The position numbers were made by a program, and so were the translations under genes. A stretch of DNA of 64,000 nucleotides, from the NCBI GenBank assembly GCA_037953625.1, contig CM075651.1, positions 148,382,001-148,446,000 on the forward strand. Direction: 5' to 3'. The DNA comes from Crotalaria pallida (taxonomy: Eukaryota > Streptophyta > Magnoliopsida > Fabales > Fabaceae). Numbering within the stretch: the stretch's first letter is position 1; every line of letters starts with the position of its first letter. This document shows positions 1-12,015 of the stretch, piece by piece. A model generated the notes under the pieces. It did not search any database. It saw nothing but the letters and a program-made list of their open reading frames with translations, and was not told the origin of the DNA.

Positions 1-2690
1 GGAGTTCAGCAGACATTATGTTCTTGGATCTGTTTGAAGCCTTGAAGTTGAAAAGATCTGACCTGACTCCGTTCGAGGGAAGTTTGATTGGCTTTACAGG
101 CCATTCGATTGTTCCTCTAGGGCATATCCACCTCCCAGTTATCCTGGGGGAACAACCAACTGCTCGAACTGAGATAGTGAAGTTTCTAGTTGTCCAAGCT
201 CCGTCGGCATACAACGCCATCCTCGGCCGTACTGCACTCCAGTCTTTTGGTGTCGTTGTATCAACTGTCCACCTAGCTATGAAGTTTCCAGGGTCTGATG
301 ACAAGGTAGTAACGGTACGTTCTGAACAAGAGCTGGCTCGGAAGTGTTACAATATCAGCCTGGGTAAACTAAAGATTGAAGATGAGAAGATTATGCAAGA
401 ACCACTCAATAAGGGAAGTGTTAACTTGGCAGATATTGATGTAAGGGATGAGGATGAAACTAGGCCAACCCCTCAGGGGGACTTCAAGAGGGTAATTTTG
501 GGATCCGACCCATCCCGTTGTGTCAAGATTGGTGTTGGTCTTGCTGAAAAAGTTGAGAAAGAACTGACAGAACTGCTCGTGGAAAACAAAGATCTATTTG
601 CTTGGACCTCGGCAGACATGCCAGGAATCGATCTGAATTTCATTTGCCACAAATTAAGTGTGTACCCTAGCGCTAAGCCAATTTGTCAGAAGAAAAGGCG
701 GGTCGGAACCGAGAAGGCTCAAGCAACAGAAGAAAAGGTTGCCGAGCTACTTGAAGCAGGGTTCATCAGGGAAGTGGTGTACACCGATTGGTTGGCTAAT
801 CCCGTACTGGTCAAGAAATCCAATGGAAAGTGGAGAATGTGCGTGGATTATACAGACTTGAACAAGGTCTGCCCCAAGGACCAATACCCACTTCCCTGCA
901 TAGATAAATTAGTAGATAGCTCGGCAGGATATCAGAGATTGTCCTTCATGGACGCTTATTCGGGCTACAATCAGATCCCGATATATCCCCTGGATCAGAT
1001 GAAGACTTCATTCATGACTGAAAATGCTACATATTGTTATAATGTCATGCCCTTCGGACTTAAGAACGCCGGGGCAACTTACCAGCGAATGATGAACAAG
1101 GTGTTCGGTTCGCTTATCGGGCCCAGAATGGAGGTGTACATTGACGATATGATTGCTAAGAGTTTGAAGGAAGAAGACCATGCTAAGGATTTGAAGATCA
1201 TTCTTGGCAAAATCCGGCAGTTCGATATGAGGTTGAATCCGGAAAAATGCACCTTTGGGGTTCCTGCTGGGTCATTCCTTGGATTTATGCTCACTGAACG
1301 AGGAATCGAGGCAAATCCAGAGAAGTGTCGAGCCATCCTCGAGATGAAGAGTCCATCTGACATCAAGGGTGTCCAGCAGCTGGCAGGTCGGGTAGCGGCT
1401 CTTTCCAAATTTTTATCCCAATCAGCTCGGAAGGCTCTACCATGGTACCAACTGCTGAGGAAGGAAAAGGAAAAGACGTTTGAGTGGAATGAGGCATGCG
1501 AAAAGGCCTTCACTGACCTTAAGCAATACCTGGCATCCCCCTCAATCCTATCTAGTCCTATAACAGGAGAAACTCTGTTCCTTTACTTATCAGTGGGTGA
1601 TGCAGTCATCAGTTCGGTTCTAGTCCGGGAAGAATCAGGCAAAGAATCCCCTGTTTATTTTTTCAGCCGAGCGCTTCAAGGACCAGAGCTGAGATACCAG
1701 AAGGTGGAAAAATTGGCTTTTTGTTTGGTTGTCATGGCCAGAAGACTACGACAGTACTTCCAGAGCCATCACATCAAGGTCAGAACAGCTCAGTCGATCC
1801 GTCAGATTCTTCAAAAACCCGACTTGGAAGGGAGAATGGTGACTTGGGCCATTGAACTTTCCGAGTTCGACATCACTTTCGAACCAAGGAAGGCAATGAA
1901 ATCTCAAGTCCTAGTTGATTTCCTTACCGAGTTCACTGAGCCATCGACGAGCTCAAACTTGGACTGGAGCGTTTATGTTGACGGGTCGAGCAACAAACTT
2001 GGAGCAGGTGCTGGAATAATCTTGGAGAACTCCGAGGGAGTTACCCTTGAGTATTCCTTGAAGTTCGGATTTCCTACTTCAAACAATCAGGCGGGATATG
2101 AAGCTGTAATGGCTGGTCTCAGGATGGCAAAAGAGGTAGGGGCCCGAGAAGTGAAGATTTTCAGCGATTCTCAGTTGGTGGTTTCACAAGTCAAAGGTGA
2201 TTATCAAGCTAAAGAACCCATCCTCCAGAAATATCTTGAGAAGGTGAAGTTCTTATCTTCAAAGTTTGCCAAAGTTGAATTCTGCCACATCCCAAGAGAA
2301 AGCAATGGCCGAGCGGACATTCTTTCAAAACTTGCTTCAACGAAAGGACCTGGAAATAACAAAACATTGATCCAAGAAATGGTGCACGGACCTAGCGTTG
2401 TACTCTCCGTTTCGGTGGATCCAAGTTGGACTGCTCCGATCACGAGTTACTTGGAACAGGGAATTTTGCCGACTGATCCAATTGAGGCCAAGAAACTCGT
2501 CAGGAAAGCATCACAATATGCTCTGGTTGAAGGAATTCTGTTTCGCCGAGGGGTCAGTGGCCCTATGCTCAGATGTTTAGATCTCGTCGAAGCGAAACAG
2601 GCACTGGAAGAGGTTCACGGCGGTATCGGAAGTCATCATGTTGGGGGAAAATCACTGGCCAAAAAGATTCTAAGGGCAGGATACTACTGA
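1..2690 (+). pseudogene. Gag-pol polyprotein, part 1: protease end, RT, RNase H, archaeal RNase H
   Basis: The frame is open to the left edge. The first residues, S-S-A-D-I, are what follows the catalytic Asp-Gly of a retropepsin, and the second protease motif (AYNAILGR) lies near residue 66 from Met18. The RT spans roughly residues 210-420 with YIDDM near residue 373. A gypsy RNase H follows (about 520-640). A second RNase H of archaeal type spans about 652-780, with VYVDGSSN, the NNQAGYEA segment and FSDSQLVV. The reading frame ends in a TGA at 2688-2690, just inside the integrase zinc-binding domain (the GSHHVGGK segment lies before it). The frame continues past the stop for the remaining integrase, so this is one point nonsense change in an otherwise open polyprotein. 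The element is probably not autonomous unless the stop is read through. Confidence 0.85.
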
Positions 2691-3662
2691 CCGACCCTTC
2701 AGCAAGATGCGATCAATCATGTCAAGAAATGTGAAAAGTGTCAATTTCACAGCGATGTGTATCAGAAGCCGGCCGAGGAACTCCACTCACTTTCATCTCC
2801 CTATCCCTTCTATCAATGGGGAATGGATTTGATTGGCCAGTTCCCCACCGCACCAGGACAGCTAAAATGGGTGATAGTTGCCATTGATTACTTTACCAAG
2901 TGGATTGAAGCCGAGCCTTTAGCAACTATCTCGTCGGCCAAGGTTCAGAAGTTCTTCGAAAGACAGGTCGTAGCTCGGTTTGGAGTGCCACAAGTTCTGG
3001 TGACTGACAACGGAACTCTGTTTGCAGCAAAGGCATTCCAAGATTTGGTTAATGCTTTAAACATTGAACACTATTTTTCCTCGGTCGAGCATCCTCAGAC
3101 CAATGGACAAGTGGAATCAGTGAACCGAACTATCATCCAGGGAATCAAGAAGAGGCTCATTGGTGCAAAAGGAAATTGGCTGGAAAACTTGCATGAAGTA
3201 CTTTGGTCATATCGCACCACAATACAGACTTCGACGGGAGAAACTCCTTATCGGCTTACTTACGGTTGCGACGCAGTTATCCCGATAGAAAGGATCATCC
3301 CTTTGTTCCGAGCCATACAACAACCAAACCCCCTCAACAACACTTTACTCTGTGAGGACCTCGTTCTATCGGATGAAGTCAGAGATCTAGCAGCCGAGCG
3401 GGAGCGACATGCCAAGCTGTTGCAAGCGAAAGGGTATAATCGCTCGGTAGTACCCAGAGATTTCGAAGTAGGTGACCTCGTCCTAAGAAGAGCTGACATT
3501 GGCCTCAAGAACGCTAAGGACGGAAAACTGGCTCAAAACTGGGAAGGGCCATACCGAGTAGCTTCCAAAACGGGAACGGGAGCCTACAAGCTCGAAACTC
3601 TCTCTGGTGCTCTCATCAATAACACATGGAACGTGGCAAAGCTTAGAGCATATTTCAGCTAA
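2691..3662 (+). pseudogene. Gag-pol polyprotein, part 2: integrase
   Basis: This is in the same frame as the upstream polyprotein. The codons right after the TGA still encode the C-x2-C half (KKCEKCQ) of the integrase HHCC zinc finger, and the first Met is at 2757. The catalytic core shows the three acidic positions: Asp in WGMDLIG, Asp in VTDNG and Glu in NGQVESVN, with the spacing of a DDE integrase. The C-terminal part has the GPYRV module typical of gypsy integrases and lacks any sign of a chromodomain, which fits Tat. The ORF closes at 3660-3662. Without the upstream protein it has no start of its own. Confidence 0.85.
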
Positions 3663-4050
3663 ACTTTTTTATCCCTGTTTCAATTTTATTGTCAATTGTT
3701 TTTAGTTTCATTATTACCTTTGCTTAATTTTAGGATTGTATATTTCTGATAATGGTGTACGCTCGGTGGAACTCCGAGCCCATTGTATTTACTGCTTCAA
3801 ATAAATAAAAGTTCTGTTCTTGAATTCATTGTATTTACGTACTTTTCCTCATAACCGATTAGCCACCGTTTATGACGCGAACGATTATAAACAGCTCGAA
3901 CAAGAGCTTATAACTCGTCAAGTACTTTAAAATGAGATAAAGATAGGGACGTATGTGAATTAAAATGAAATCTCAGGGACTAAATTGCTATTTTGATAAA
4001 GTCAGGGACTAACTTGACCGATGCTTACAAAGTCAGGGACTAATCTGACA
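3663..4050 (+). other. Non-coding tail of the Ty3/gypsy element with a triplicated motif
   Basis: No ORF. The segment has an AATAAA-containing stretch near 3800. Close to its end it carries three near-identical copies of CAGGGACTAA (around 3973, 4006 and 4035) spaced about 30 bp apart. It may be the 3' LTR or an untranslated tail; I could not find both LTR ends. Confidence 0.4.
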
Positions 4051-5192
4051 TATTACTCATTTCTTTTATTTGTCATATAGTTAAAATGCTACTTTTCTAA
4101 TAAAAAAAGTTAAAATGATATTTAAAATTTCAATCCATGTGATTGCGTGATAATAGTTGACTAGACTGTTCTTCATTATGCATCTTATTCGGCATCTTAT
4201 TCGGTTTGTTAAATTCACAACCCATGTTCTTGTAAAACACGTATCGTTCAAATATCGGTAACTTCGATGATTCTATGGTTAGGGATTCAAACACAATTTT
4301 GTAAAAATTATTAATTAATGTTTCTGCATGCATGTCATCATGATCTTGGCAACATGCTTTATACAGCTAGCTCGATGCAAAAGTTTGGCACCAAAATTAT
4401 AACTTTGTAACGTGTTTACATTTCATGAATTCCCTAAAGGTTTTCATCTTCATTCAAATTAGAGCATAGAGAGTAAGAGAAAAAGAATAGAGTGAGCTAA
4501 AACATTAGCTACAAACCAAAAATAGAAATTATGGAGAATCCAATGAGCTTTATTGTTTAACTGTTGTGATTTTGTTTTTTTAGCTAAGAGAAAATTTTTA
4601 TTAAGAACCAGAAGCTCAAGGATTGCTTCAAGGTAAAGATCATAAACACACATAAATACACCATAAAGTTATAGGCTGCTGAAACATCAGCACTAAGCAT
4701 AAAGTTCTGTGTTTTTAAAATTAATTATTAATAAAGCCAATTTTTTTTAGTGAGTCATTTGTTTCTTTAATACAAACAATTTTTTTGGGATAAATGTTGT
4801 CCTTTGAGTGTTTTATATTTTTTTATCTTAGCATCTAAATTTTATTTCAATTGCAAAAAAAAACAAAGAATTTTTATTGGTTGTAAAATATTAATGTTCT
4901 TAACCCTCCTATTTTGGAATGCTTCACGAGGCCAATATCTGAAGGCAATTGTATTTTGTTTGTTTGTAAGTTCTACGGTCGAGCTTGCCATATAAAGTTC
5001 ATCAATATTGGCCCTAAGATCATCATATTGATCATAAGTTGATATTGTACCAAATTTAGAGAGCATTTCTAAGTAACATTATCTTATTAATTTTATATTC
5101 GCATTTAAGAATTCAAATTCCAAGCTACATCTATAAACTTTGGAAGTTCATTAATATACATAAAGAATCAAGTTTGTTATTATATGTTTTAT
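4051..5192. other. Non-coding stretch of copy A
   Basis: AT-rich DNA homologous to 10960-13030 of copy B and in part to 22470-23216 of copy C. Short open frames here are conserved between copies only as far as the DNA is, with no sign of coding constraint. No gene is called. Confidence 0.6.
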
Positions 5193-5871
5193 GAGTAATT
5201 CTTCAATGCTGCAAACATACAAGGAAGCAGTGATACTACAACTTTGATAAGTGTAAAAAGACACTTTTACCCTTATCTCTAACATTTGCCCAACCACACC
5301 CACCATTCTATTGCCCTATCGCCGCCTCATACTGCTGCCACCCAACCAAAGCCGTCCCTCCACCCACTCTTCTTCCATCATCATCTTTGGTCCTAACCAC
5401 CAACTTCAAGATCTCATGCACTCACCACCATCAATTGCTAAGACCCATCAGAAGGGTGTAGAAGGCACACATGGAACCATCACCGTAAGTTCATAGACGG
5501 AACCCATTGCAAGAACCGCTTTCCCACCACCCTTGCTTATAGTCCAGATCCGTCAATCATTCAACTCGGGGGACCCCCAAAGCTCAAGTTCCAATAACAC
5601 CGTCGAAGGCCGCCATGGAAATTGGCATGAAACTCGGCTCCGATGACTTTGTTGTCGAGACCAAAGAACAGATCCGCCTCGTAGATGGATAGAGTTGCAA
5701 TGGAAGGGATGGATGGAGATGGTGAGGCAAATGGGGAGAGGGCAAAACTGATATTTCAATTTTTTATTTATTTATATCATTTTAATTTCAACCATTAAAG
5801 TTAAAATCAATGGTTAAGGTTGCAGAAGCATCACTGCCGCTATTTAAGTTTGCAACATTGAAGAATTACTC
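5193..5871. mobile_element. Mutator-like element with gene-like interior (Pack-MULE candidate)
   Basis: The element has a perfect 16-bp terminal inverted repeat (GAGTAATTCTTCAATG at the left, its complement at the right), which extends with mismatches to about 45 bp. It is flanked by a perfect 9-bp target duplication, ATGTTTTAT, at 5184-5192 and 5872-5880. Copy B has the uninterrupted site near 13031. A 9-bp duplication is the Mutator hallmark. The interior (about 5280-5750) is much richer in GC than its surroundings and looks exon-like, but I do not recognise a host gene. No transposase is present, so it is non-autonomous. Confidence 0.85.
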
Positions 5872-6804
5872 ATGTTTTATTTGCATCATCCCAAAGTTGG
5901 CATTATGCCTTTTTTATATCTGCAATTCATTTCTTATTCTTCGAAACTACTTGATGCATTTTTCTCTAACTCTTGAATGTGATAGCAATTTAGGTTTTTC
6001 CTTTCCATTATTCATATCCATTTATATAATTACCTTGATTATCCAGGATTCCAAGTAGGATTTGAAAAAATTGGGGTGATTTGCCATAATTGGATTTGGA
6101 TACCATGTGTGTTTCCCACTTAGTGATTTTTATTTGGCCATATTATCTATGTGTATTTTATTGTGGGATAACAGTCCGATCCTATTTGAACATTTAGTTT
6201 GTCGACCGTTGTAGAAATTTTTTAATCTATATATTGAACAGTCATTTTTATTTTGCTCTACCGAGTGATGATTTTCTTGTAATACTAACATTTTTTCTTC
6301 CCTTTACAAAATTCATTGTTTGTGTTATATATTATAGATTTACTGCTGATTATTCTACGAGATTTGTTAAAAATAAGGTCGTAATGATGGATCTATTTGT
6401 GCATCTTAACATATTCCTGAATCCACTTTAAAAAAATTAGTGTAGGTTTTGCCAATCTATTTTCAAGTAAAGAAAGGTAATTTGCAATTTAGCATTGTTC
6501 TCTTACTCATAACTAGTTGAATCATAAAGCATATATTGTAAATAAATATACTAATCATGAGGCAACTGAGACAATCAACTAACTATATCTCAAACAAAAG
6601 GTAAACCAAAAGAATAAGTAGCTTATAAAAAACAACAAAAGAGTAGGTAAACATCATATCCAACAACCAAATCACTTTTGATTCCAGAGTTCAGTTTGAG
6701 GCACAATTCCAGCTAGCTCCGCAGTCACTACTATAGCTCAAATTGAGTTTGACATAATAACAATACCTTGATCATGAGGCCAAGGGATTCTATCGCAATC
6801 TTCT
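5872..6804. other. 3' flank of the J-protein gene, copy A
   Basis: AT-rich DNA matching 13031-13967 of copy B closely. It contains no supported gene. It lies downstream of the minus-strand J-protein gene and may include its 3' untranslated region. Confidence 0.5.
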
Positions 6805-7887
6805 TCACTTTTTTGGAATAGCGAGGACCTGATTGTTTGTTGGTTGAGTCATCGGCATAGTTGGTGTAGGCATCATATTTGGAAGCTCGTTTGCCACATA
6901 TTGTTGTGGTTGTGGTCGATGTTGTTGTGCTGGCATAACCCCAGCCCCTACCTCAACCTTTTTCTCTTTCTCCACAAACCACATCGGGAATACATCCCGG
7001 CAACAATAATAGGCATCTTGCCCTGGTACAAGTGGCGGAAGAGAAGTAAGTTCAATCGCATGAAATGCCCTTTCACATTTTTGACACCTCAGACAACAAT
7101 CTTTGTAAATCAGTGGGTACTCATAAAGATGGTAGCAATATGGGCATGGGGTCCAGAATGTCCCAGTCTTTCGCCTCGAGTTCTCCTCCATCGCAATCTT
7201 CGCTCTCACAGTAGAGGAAGATATGTTATTGTTGGGAGGACCAAAGTCAAATTCGTGTGTGGTGTCATTACGAACACTTGGACCAAGTCCGACTCCAAGC
7301 CCAACCCTCGACCTAATAGAGGCTGACATGTTGTTAGGCGGGCCAAAGTTATGGCTTTGGGTGGTGTTGTCCCTAGCACTCGAACCAGGTCTAAAGCTGA
7401 GCCCAGGCCCAGGCCTTGATCGTTGGACAACCAACTTGTCATTTTGGATCACCCTACTTGGGACAGGGAGATTGATAGGGATGAAGCATGAAAACTCTCG
7501 GTCGAATTGAGACTTTTTTAGCGGATCAGAGAGAATCGACCATGCCTCAAGTACGAGCATGAATGCATCATTGGCGAAGGCGAAGCGAGACTTGTCAGGG
7601 TGGAGGAGGAGAACAAGGCGATGGTATTGGCACTTTATGGCTTCGATGTCATCGGAGCGACAATCAATGCCAAGGATGGCATACCAATCAGGGTGGTTTT
7701 TTACTCGCTTCTCAGCTGCAATTAAGACATTGGTAATGGCAACGATCTGATTAGGACCCTCTAGAAGAGGGTCGATTTCTCTGGCGAGTTCAGCAGATTT
7801 TCGTGAACCTTTGAGATCATGTGTTTCTAAGAGCTTCTCTGCAATTCCTAACAAGCGCTCGGCCTCTGCTCTTGTGGGGCACTGCAT
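6805..7887 (-). CDS. J-domain (DnaJ-like) co-chaperone with CxxC zinc-finger-like region
   Basis: A 360-aa intronless gene. Residues 67-130 form a J domain: DWYAILGID opens it, HPD is at 96-98, and the helix after it ends in DAFMLVLEAWSILSDP. J domains stimulate the ATPase of Hsp70. Residues 1-60 are the helical N-terminal segment common in plant J-proteins of the DUF3444 type (M-x-A-E-A-ERLLGIAEKLL, then RKSAELAREIDP). Residues 244-280 hold the typical FWTPCPYC...CLRCQKC cysteine region (C248, C251, C268, C271). The DUF3444 domain of the longer relatives is absent; the protein ends in a P/Q-rich tail. Residues 170-225 contain an imperfect internal duplication (RDNTTQSHNFGPPNN and RNDTTHEFDFGPPNN). 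The ATG is the first in frame. Cytosolic or nuclear location is inferred from the lack of a signal. It is the intact member of a duplicated pair. Confidence 0.85.
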   Translation of the reverse strand: MQCPTRAEAERLLGIAEKLLETHDLKGSRKSAELAREIDPLLEGPNQIVAITNVLIAAEKRVKNHPDWYAILGIDCRSDDIEAIKCQYHRLVLLLHPDKSRFAFANDAFMLVLEAWSILSDPLKKSQFDREFSCFIPINLPVPSRVIQNDKLVVQRSRPGPGLSFRPGSSARDNTTQSHNFGPPNNMSASIRSRVGLGVGLGPSVRNDTTHEFDFGPPNNNISSSTVRAKIAMEENSRRKTGTFWTPCPYCYHLYEYPLIYKDCCLRCQKCERAFHAIELTSLPPLVPGQDAYYCCRDVFPMWFVEKEKKVEVGAGVMPAQQHRPQPQQYVANELPNMMPTPTMPMTQPTNNQVLAIPKK

Positions 7888-8361
7888 TTTTTTTTATTTT
7901 TCTTTACTTTTCTGATATGGGGTTTGTGGTGGGGTTTGCTATTGTAAGCGTATAAATAGTGAGTGAGAAATTTAAAAAAATGGGTTAGGTTGCATGTATC
8001 TATAGATGCATTTTCTTGCCTTGTCTGTCACTTGCAAAAATAAAAAAATATAAATTTATTTTGGTAACAAAATATTATGATTAATTATACTAGTATATTC
8101 CCTTGTATATAAAAAAAATAGATGGCAATTTACTAAATAATAACACGTGTATCTTATGTGTAATACTTATCCACATTTTTTTACAAAAGGAAATGTTTTA
8201 AGTGTATATGATTATGTTATGAAAATATTTAATTTTTTAGTAATTATTTTAAAAGCATAATTTGATAATATAATTACCTGATGATGTAAATTTGTTTACA
8301 CCAAGAATATCAAAATTAAACTCATAAATATAATAACAAGATAAAATAAAATAAGAATTTA
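7888..8361. other. Upstream region of the J-protein gene (copy A)
   Basis: The TATAAATA-like motif near 7951-7957 reads as TATTTATA on the minus strand and lies about 65 bp upstream of the ATG, so it is a possible core promoter. Farther out, 8140-8360 is homologous to 15420-15640 of copy B. No gene is seen. Confidence 0.4.
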
Positions 8362-8603
8362 ATAGTGAGTGTTGGAATATTTTCATTCATTAATATTTTT
8401 ATTTTAATAGCAAAATTTATTATTATTTATTTTCATTCAATTGCCTTTCAAAAGCTTTGTTTTTTTCTCTAACGTGCATATGTATTAAAACTCCAACGAC
8501 TCTATAGCTGTTATAACTTATATATTTATTAGTCTTTAATTTGGTTTTATTCTTGCCATTTTCTTTTCGTTGCTCCAACAGCTATATACATATATATATA
8601 TAT

Positions 8604-8642
<39 letters not shown>

Positions 8643-9430
8643 ACACATAGCGGTTGTAATTTATTATACGATACTAATCATTTGCCTTAGCTTCAACGAC
8701 TACAATGGTTATTATGATATAATAACAGGCTAACAAAAAAACAAACGAATTGATTAGCATCATTCTAGTATATAAGTAATAGGGTTCACAATGATATGGA
8801 ATCATAGATGTGTGGCAAAAACAATTTGGTTTTTCTTTGTGTATATTAAGTATTTCTCATTTTTCTTTAATTAAGAGCAATTTCCAAATAAGTTGTTCTC
8901 CGAAACTTCATTTTTAATTTATTATTATTTATTTTCATTCATTTGCCTTTGCATTGCTTTATTTTTTTCTCCAACGTGCATATGTATTAAAAATCCAACG
9001 GCTCTATAGCTATTATAACTTATATATTTATTAGTCTTTAATCTGATTTTATTCTTACCGTTTTCTTCCAGTTGCTCTAACAGCTATATATATATATAAC
9101 ACATAGCCGTTGCAATTTTATTATATTATTGCACTAATCATTTGCTTTAGCATTAGCGGCTATAATGGTTATTATTATATAATAACTATCTTTTTAATGA
9201 TTTGTAAGAAAGGGCTATAGCCCAACAAAAAAATTGATTAGAATCATACTAGTAAATAAGTAATAGGTGGACCATGATATGGAGATATATATGTGTGGAA
9301 AAACCTATTTGGTTTTCCTTTGTGCAAATTGTTTCTTCTTTTTCTTTAATTCTTTTAATTTGTTCCCAAGAGCAATTCAAATAAATTGTACCTAGAGACC
9401 TCGCCAATTCATGTGTACAGTTGAGAAGAA
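8362..9430. repeat. LTR-like sequence, tandemly duplicated
   Basis: Two direct copies of about 530 bp (8362-8900 and 8906-9430) share the succession CCAACG, TATAGCT, a CTTATATATTTATTAGTC segment, the TTGATTAG segment and a TATGTGTGG segment. A single copy lies at 20217-20800 in the other duplicate, preceded there by GGGGAT. A start in TGTTGGAATATTTTC after a G-rich tract would suit an LTR of a Copia-type element, possibly a solo LTR here. I could not find a target duplication or a matching 5' LTR. A TA/CA microsatellite sits at 8587-8642. Confidence 0.45.
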
Positions 9431-10462
9431 GTGATTGTTGTATCTTGGAGAGTATTAGCCTTTGAAGGACTTCTACACCAAGCGATTCACTTGTATGTGA
9501 CGCCAAATACTCTTAAGCCTAGTGCACTTGTGCACGCCTCAGTCAAAATTTTATATGATAAATAAATCATTTTTTCTTTTATTTGTAAATTATATTATTG
9601 TGACGATTTAATTTTTTTTGTAATTTTTGCAATAGTGAGTTGTTATCATGGTAATATTTTTACACTTGAGAATAATTATGCATTAATTATTTGACAATAG
9701 TTTCATTTTTACATCATTAAAATTATTTGACTCTAATAATACAATAGTCAATTGAGTAAAAAAACTTTACACCGATGATTATTAATGTTCACACTCACCA
9801 ATCTAATAAAAAAGACAATTTGATAAAAAAGAATAAAGATTTAATATGATCAAAGTCAATTTTTATTTGATTTCTTTGAATCGTTTATGGAAATGGATAG
9901 TTAGTTCGTATTGAATTTCCGATTTCAGATTGATTTTTTTGAACAAAATAGAATTTACTTATTTTTTAAACATTTCACACTACTCATCATTTTTAAATAA
10001 AGAGATATATGAGGTGGCATCTCTATGGCATCCTAGCTCATATGGCACTATTTTATTGAGTATATTAGAGAGAGTATCACAAATCTTTATTATCAAATGG
10101 TATCGAAACAAAGTTCTAATTATATACATCAAGTTAAATCATGCTAACTTTTACACCGCTCATAATTTTTATACCAAATCAAATTTAATACAATCAAGCT
10201 TTGGATTGAAAGTTCCTATCCTGCAGATCATTTTTATCAAATTTCACAAAAAATCAAAAATCATTTAGTACTTCATTTATATATGTCAAAATTAACAAAA
10301 TATATGTTTTAAAAGTATATGAAAATGAAACTATTTGAATATACATTTAATGATGTTTAATTTTTCTCAAATTTGATACAAATGATCTAGATGACATATA
10401 GTTATTAATCAACGATAAATTAAGGAAATTCAAATTGTATAAAAAATTATGAACGGTGTAAG

Positions 10463-10501
<39 letters not shown>

Positions 10502-10749
10502 ACATTTCATATATTTCCCTCTCAAAATCAACTCAATTCAAATAAGAAAATCGCATAAAGGCATGACAAAAATATATGTTTTGTTTTGTTGTTTTCGGTT
10601 CTTCTTCTGAACAAAAATGATAACCCTAGCTTTTATTAAATTCGTATGGCATTTTAATTTACTACACCAAACATTCATAGGTATTATGTACGTGTTGCTT
10701 GGTCTCCTTTAAATATGTAATTTGTAAAACAAGTATGATTTAATTACAT
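9431..10749. other. Non-coding AT-rich spacer of copy A
   Basis: Homologous throughout to about 20800-22267. It includes a CA/TA microsatellite at 10467-10502. The 112-aa open frame at 9930-10268 is not preserved in the other copy and is not called as a gene. Confidence 0.5.
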
Positions 10750-12015
10750 TATATATGAATCTAAATTGAGACAGGATAGGGATTCCATCTCCCTGAACTC
10801 GTCCTTAATTAGGAAGGGACACGATAGGGACGAGTCTAAATTGAGACAGGTCGGGTTCATTAGAGACAAAAATATAAGTATAAAATTTATAATAATATGG
10901 ATTTATGCTTTAAGACAAAAATTGATACGATGCAATAAGTGTTTCATCACAAAATTTCTTTTATTCGTCATATAGTTAAAATGCTACTTTGTTGATAAAA
11001 AAAGTTAAAATGATATTTAAAATTTTAATCTATGTGATTGCGTAATAATTGTTGACTAGACTGTTTCGTCATTATGCATAATTTTTTTTCTATTGCATAA
11101 TATATGGTATTATTGAGCTTTTTCGGCATCGTATTCGGTTTGTTAAATTCACAATAATCCCTATTCTTGTAAAACATGTATCCTTCAAATATCGGTGACT
11201 TTGATGATTCTATGGTTAGGAATCCAATCACAATTTTATAAAAATTATTAATTAATGTCTCTGCATGCATGTCATGATATTGGCAACATGCTTTATACAA
11301 CTAGCTCGATGCAAAAGTTTGGCACCAAAATCATAACTTTGTAACGTGTTTACATTGCATGATTTCCCTAAAGGTTTTAATCTTCATTCAAAATAGAGCA
11401 TAGAGAGTAAGAAAAAAAGAATGAAGTGAGAAAAACATTAGCTACAAACCAAAAATAGAAAATTTAGAGACTCCGATGAGCTTTATTGTTTAAGTGTTGT
11501 ATTTTTGTTTTTTTTTTTTAGCTAAGAGAAAAATTTTATTACGAACCAGAAGCACAAGGATTGCTTCCAGGTAAAGATCATAAACACACATACATACACC
11601 ATAAAGTTATAGGCTGCTAAAACATCAGCACTAACCATAAGTTGTGTGTTTGTAAAATTGACTATTAACAAAAGCCAATTTTTTTAGTGTGACATTTATT
11701 TCTTTAATACAAATAATTTTTTTAGGATAAATTTTGTCCTTTGAGTGTTTTATATTTTTCTCTTAGCATCTATATTTCTACAAGAAAATTTTATTTCAAT
11801 TGCAAAAAAAAACAGAGAATTTTTATTGGTTGTAAAATATTAATGTTCTTCACCCTCCTATTTTGGAATGCTTCACGAGGCCAATATCCGAAGGCAATTG
11901 TATTTTGTTTGTTTGTAAGTTCTACAGTCGAGCTTGTCATATGAAGTTCATCAATATTTGCAATAAGATCATCATACTGATCATGGATATTATACCAAAT
12001 AAGTAACATTATCTT

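Larger units (their letters stand above)
1..4050 (+). mobile_element. Ty3/gypsy LTR retrotransposon, Tat lineage, 3' part
   Basis: The window opens inside the aspartic protease of a Ty3/gypsy element and runs through RT, RNase H and integrase to a non-coding tail. The order protease, RT, RNase H, integrase is that of Ty3/gypsy, and the extra archaeal-type RNase H before the integrase marks the Tat/Ogre-Retand group of plant elements. I place the right end at about 4050, at a CA. From there the sequence aligns with the equivalent region of the duplicated copies at about 10950 and 22470, so the element entered copy A of that duplication. The 3' LTR start is not visible: no clear polypurine tract lies between 3663 and 4050. 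The 5' part and any left target duplication lie outside the window. Confidence 0.85.
4051..10749. repeat. Segmental duplication, copy A
   Basis: Copy A matches copy B (10750-22267) over most of its length. Shared blocks include 4060-5180 with 10960-13030, 5872-7900 with 13031-15020 (including the J-protein gene), 8140-8360 with about 15420-15640, and 8362-10749 with about 20217-22267. The left end is cut by the Ty3/gypsy element. The copies differ by private insertions (the MULE at 5193, the LINE in B, large elements in B) and by many small changes, so the duplication is not recent. Confidence 0.85.

Noticed and set aside
3663..4050. Complete 3' LTR of the Ty3/gypsy element
   Set aside because: No polypurine tract, TG start or second LTR in the window; only the right end could be placed, by comparison with the duplicates.
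4842..5066. Short minus-strand frame also present at 11791-12033 as a conserved small gene
   Set aside because: Both copies lie in the segmental duplication and differ in the manner of neutral DNA; conservation is explained by the duplication. No start context or partner exon.
9930..10268. 112-aa plus-strand ORF
   Set aside because: Broken in the duplicate near 21300-21670; AT-rich composition without protein character.
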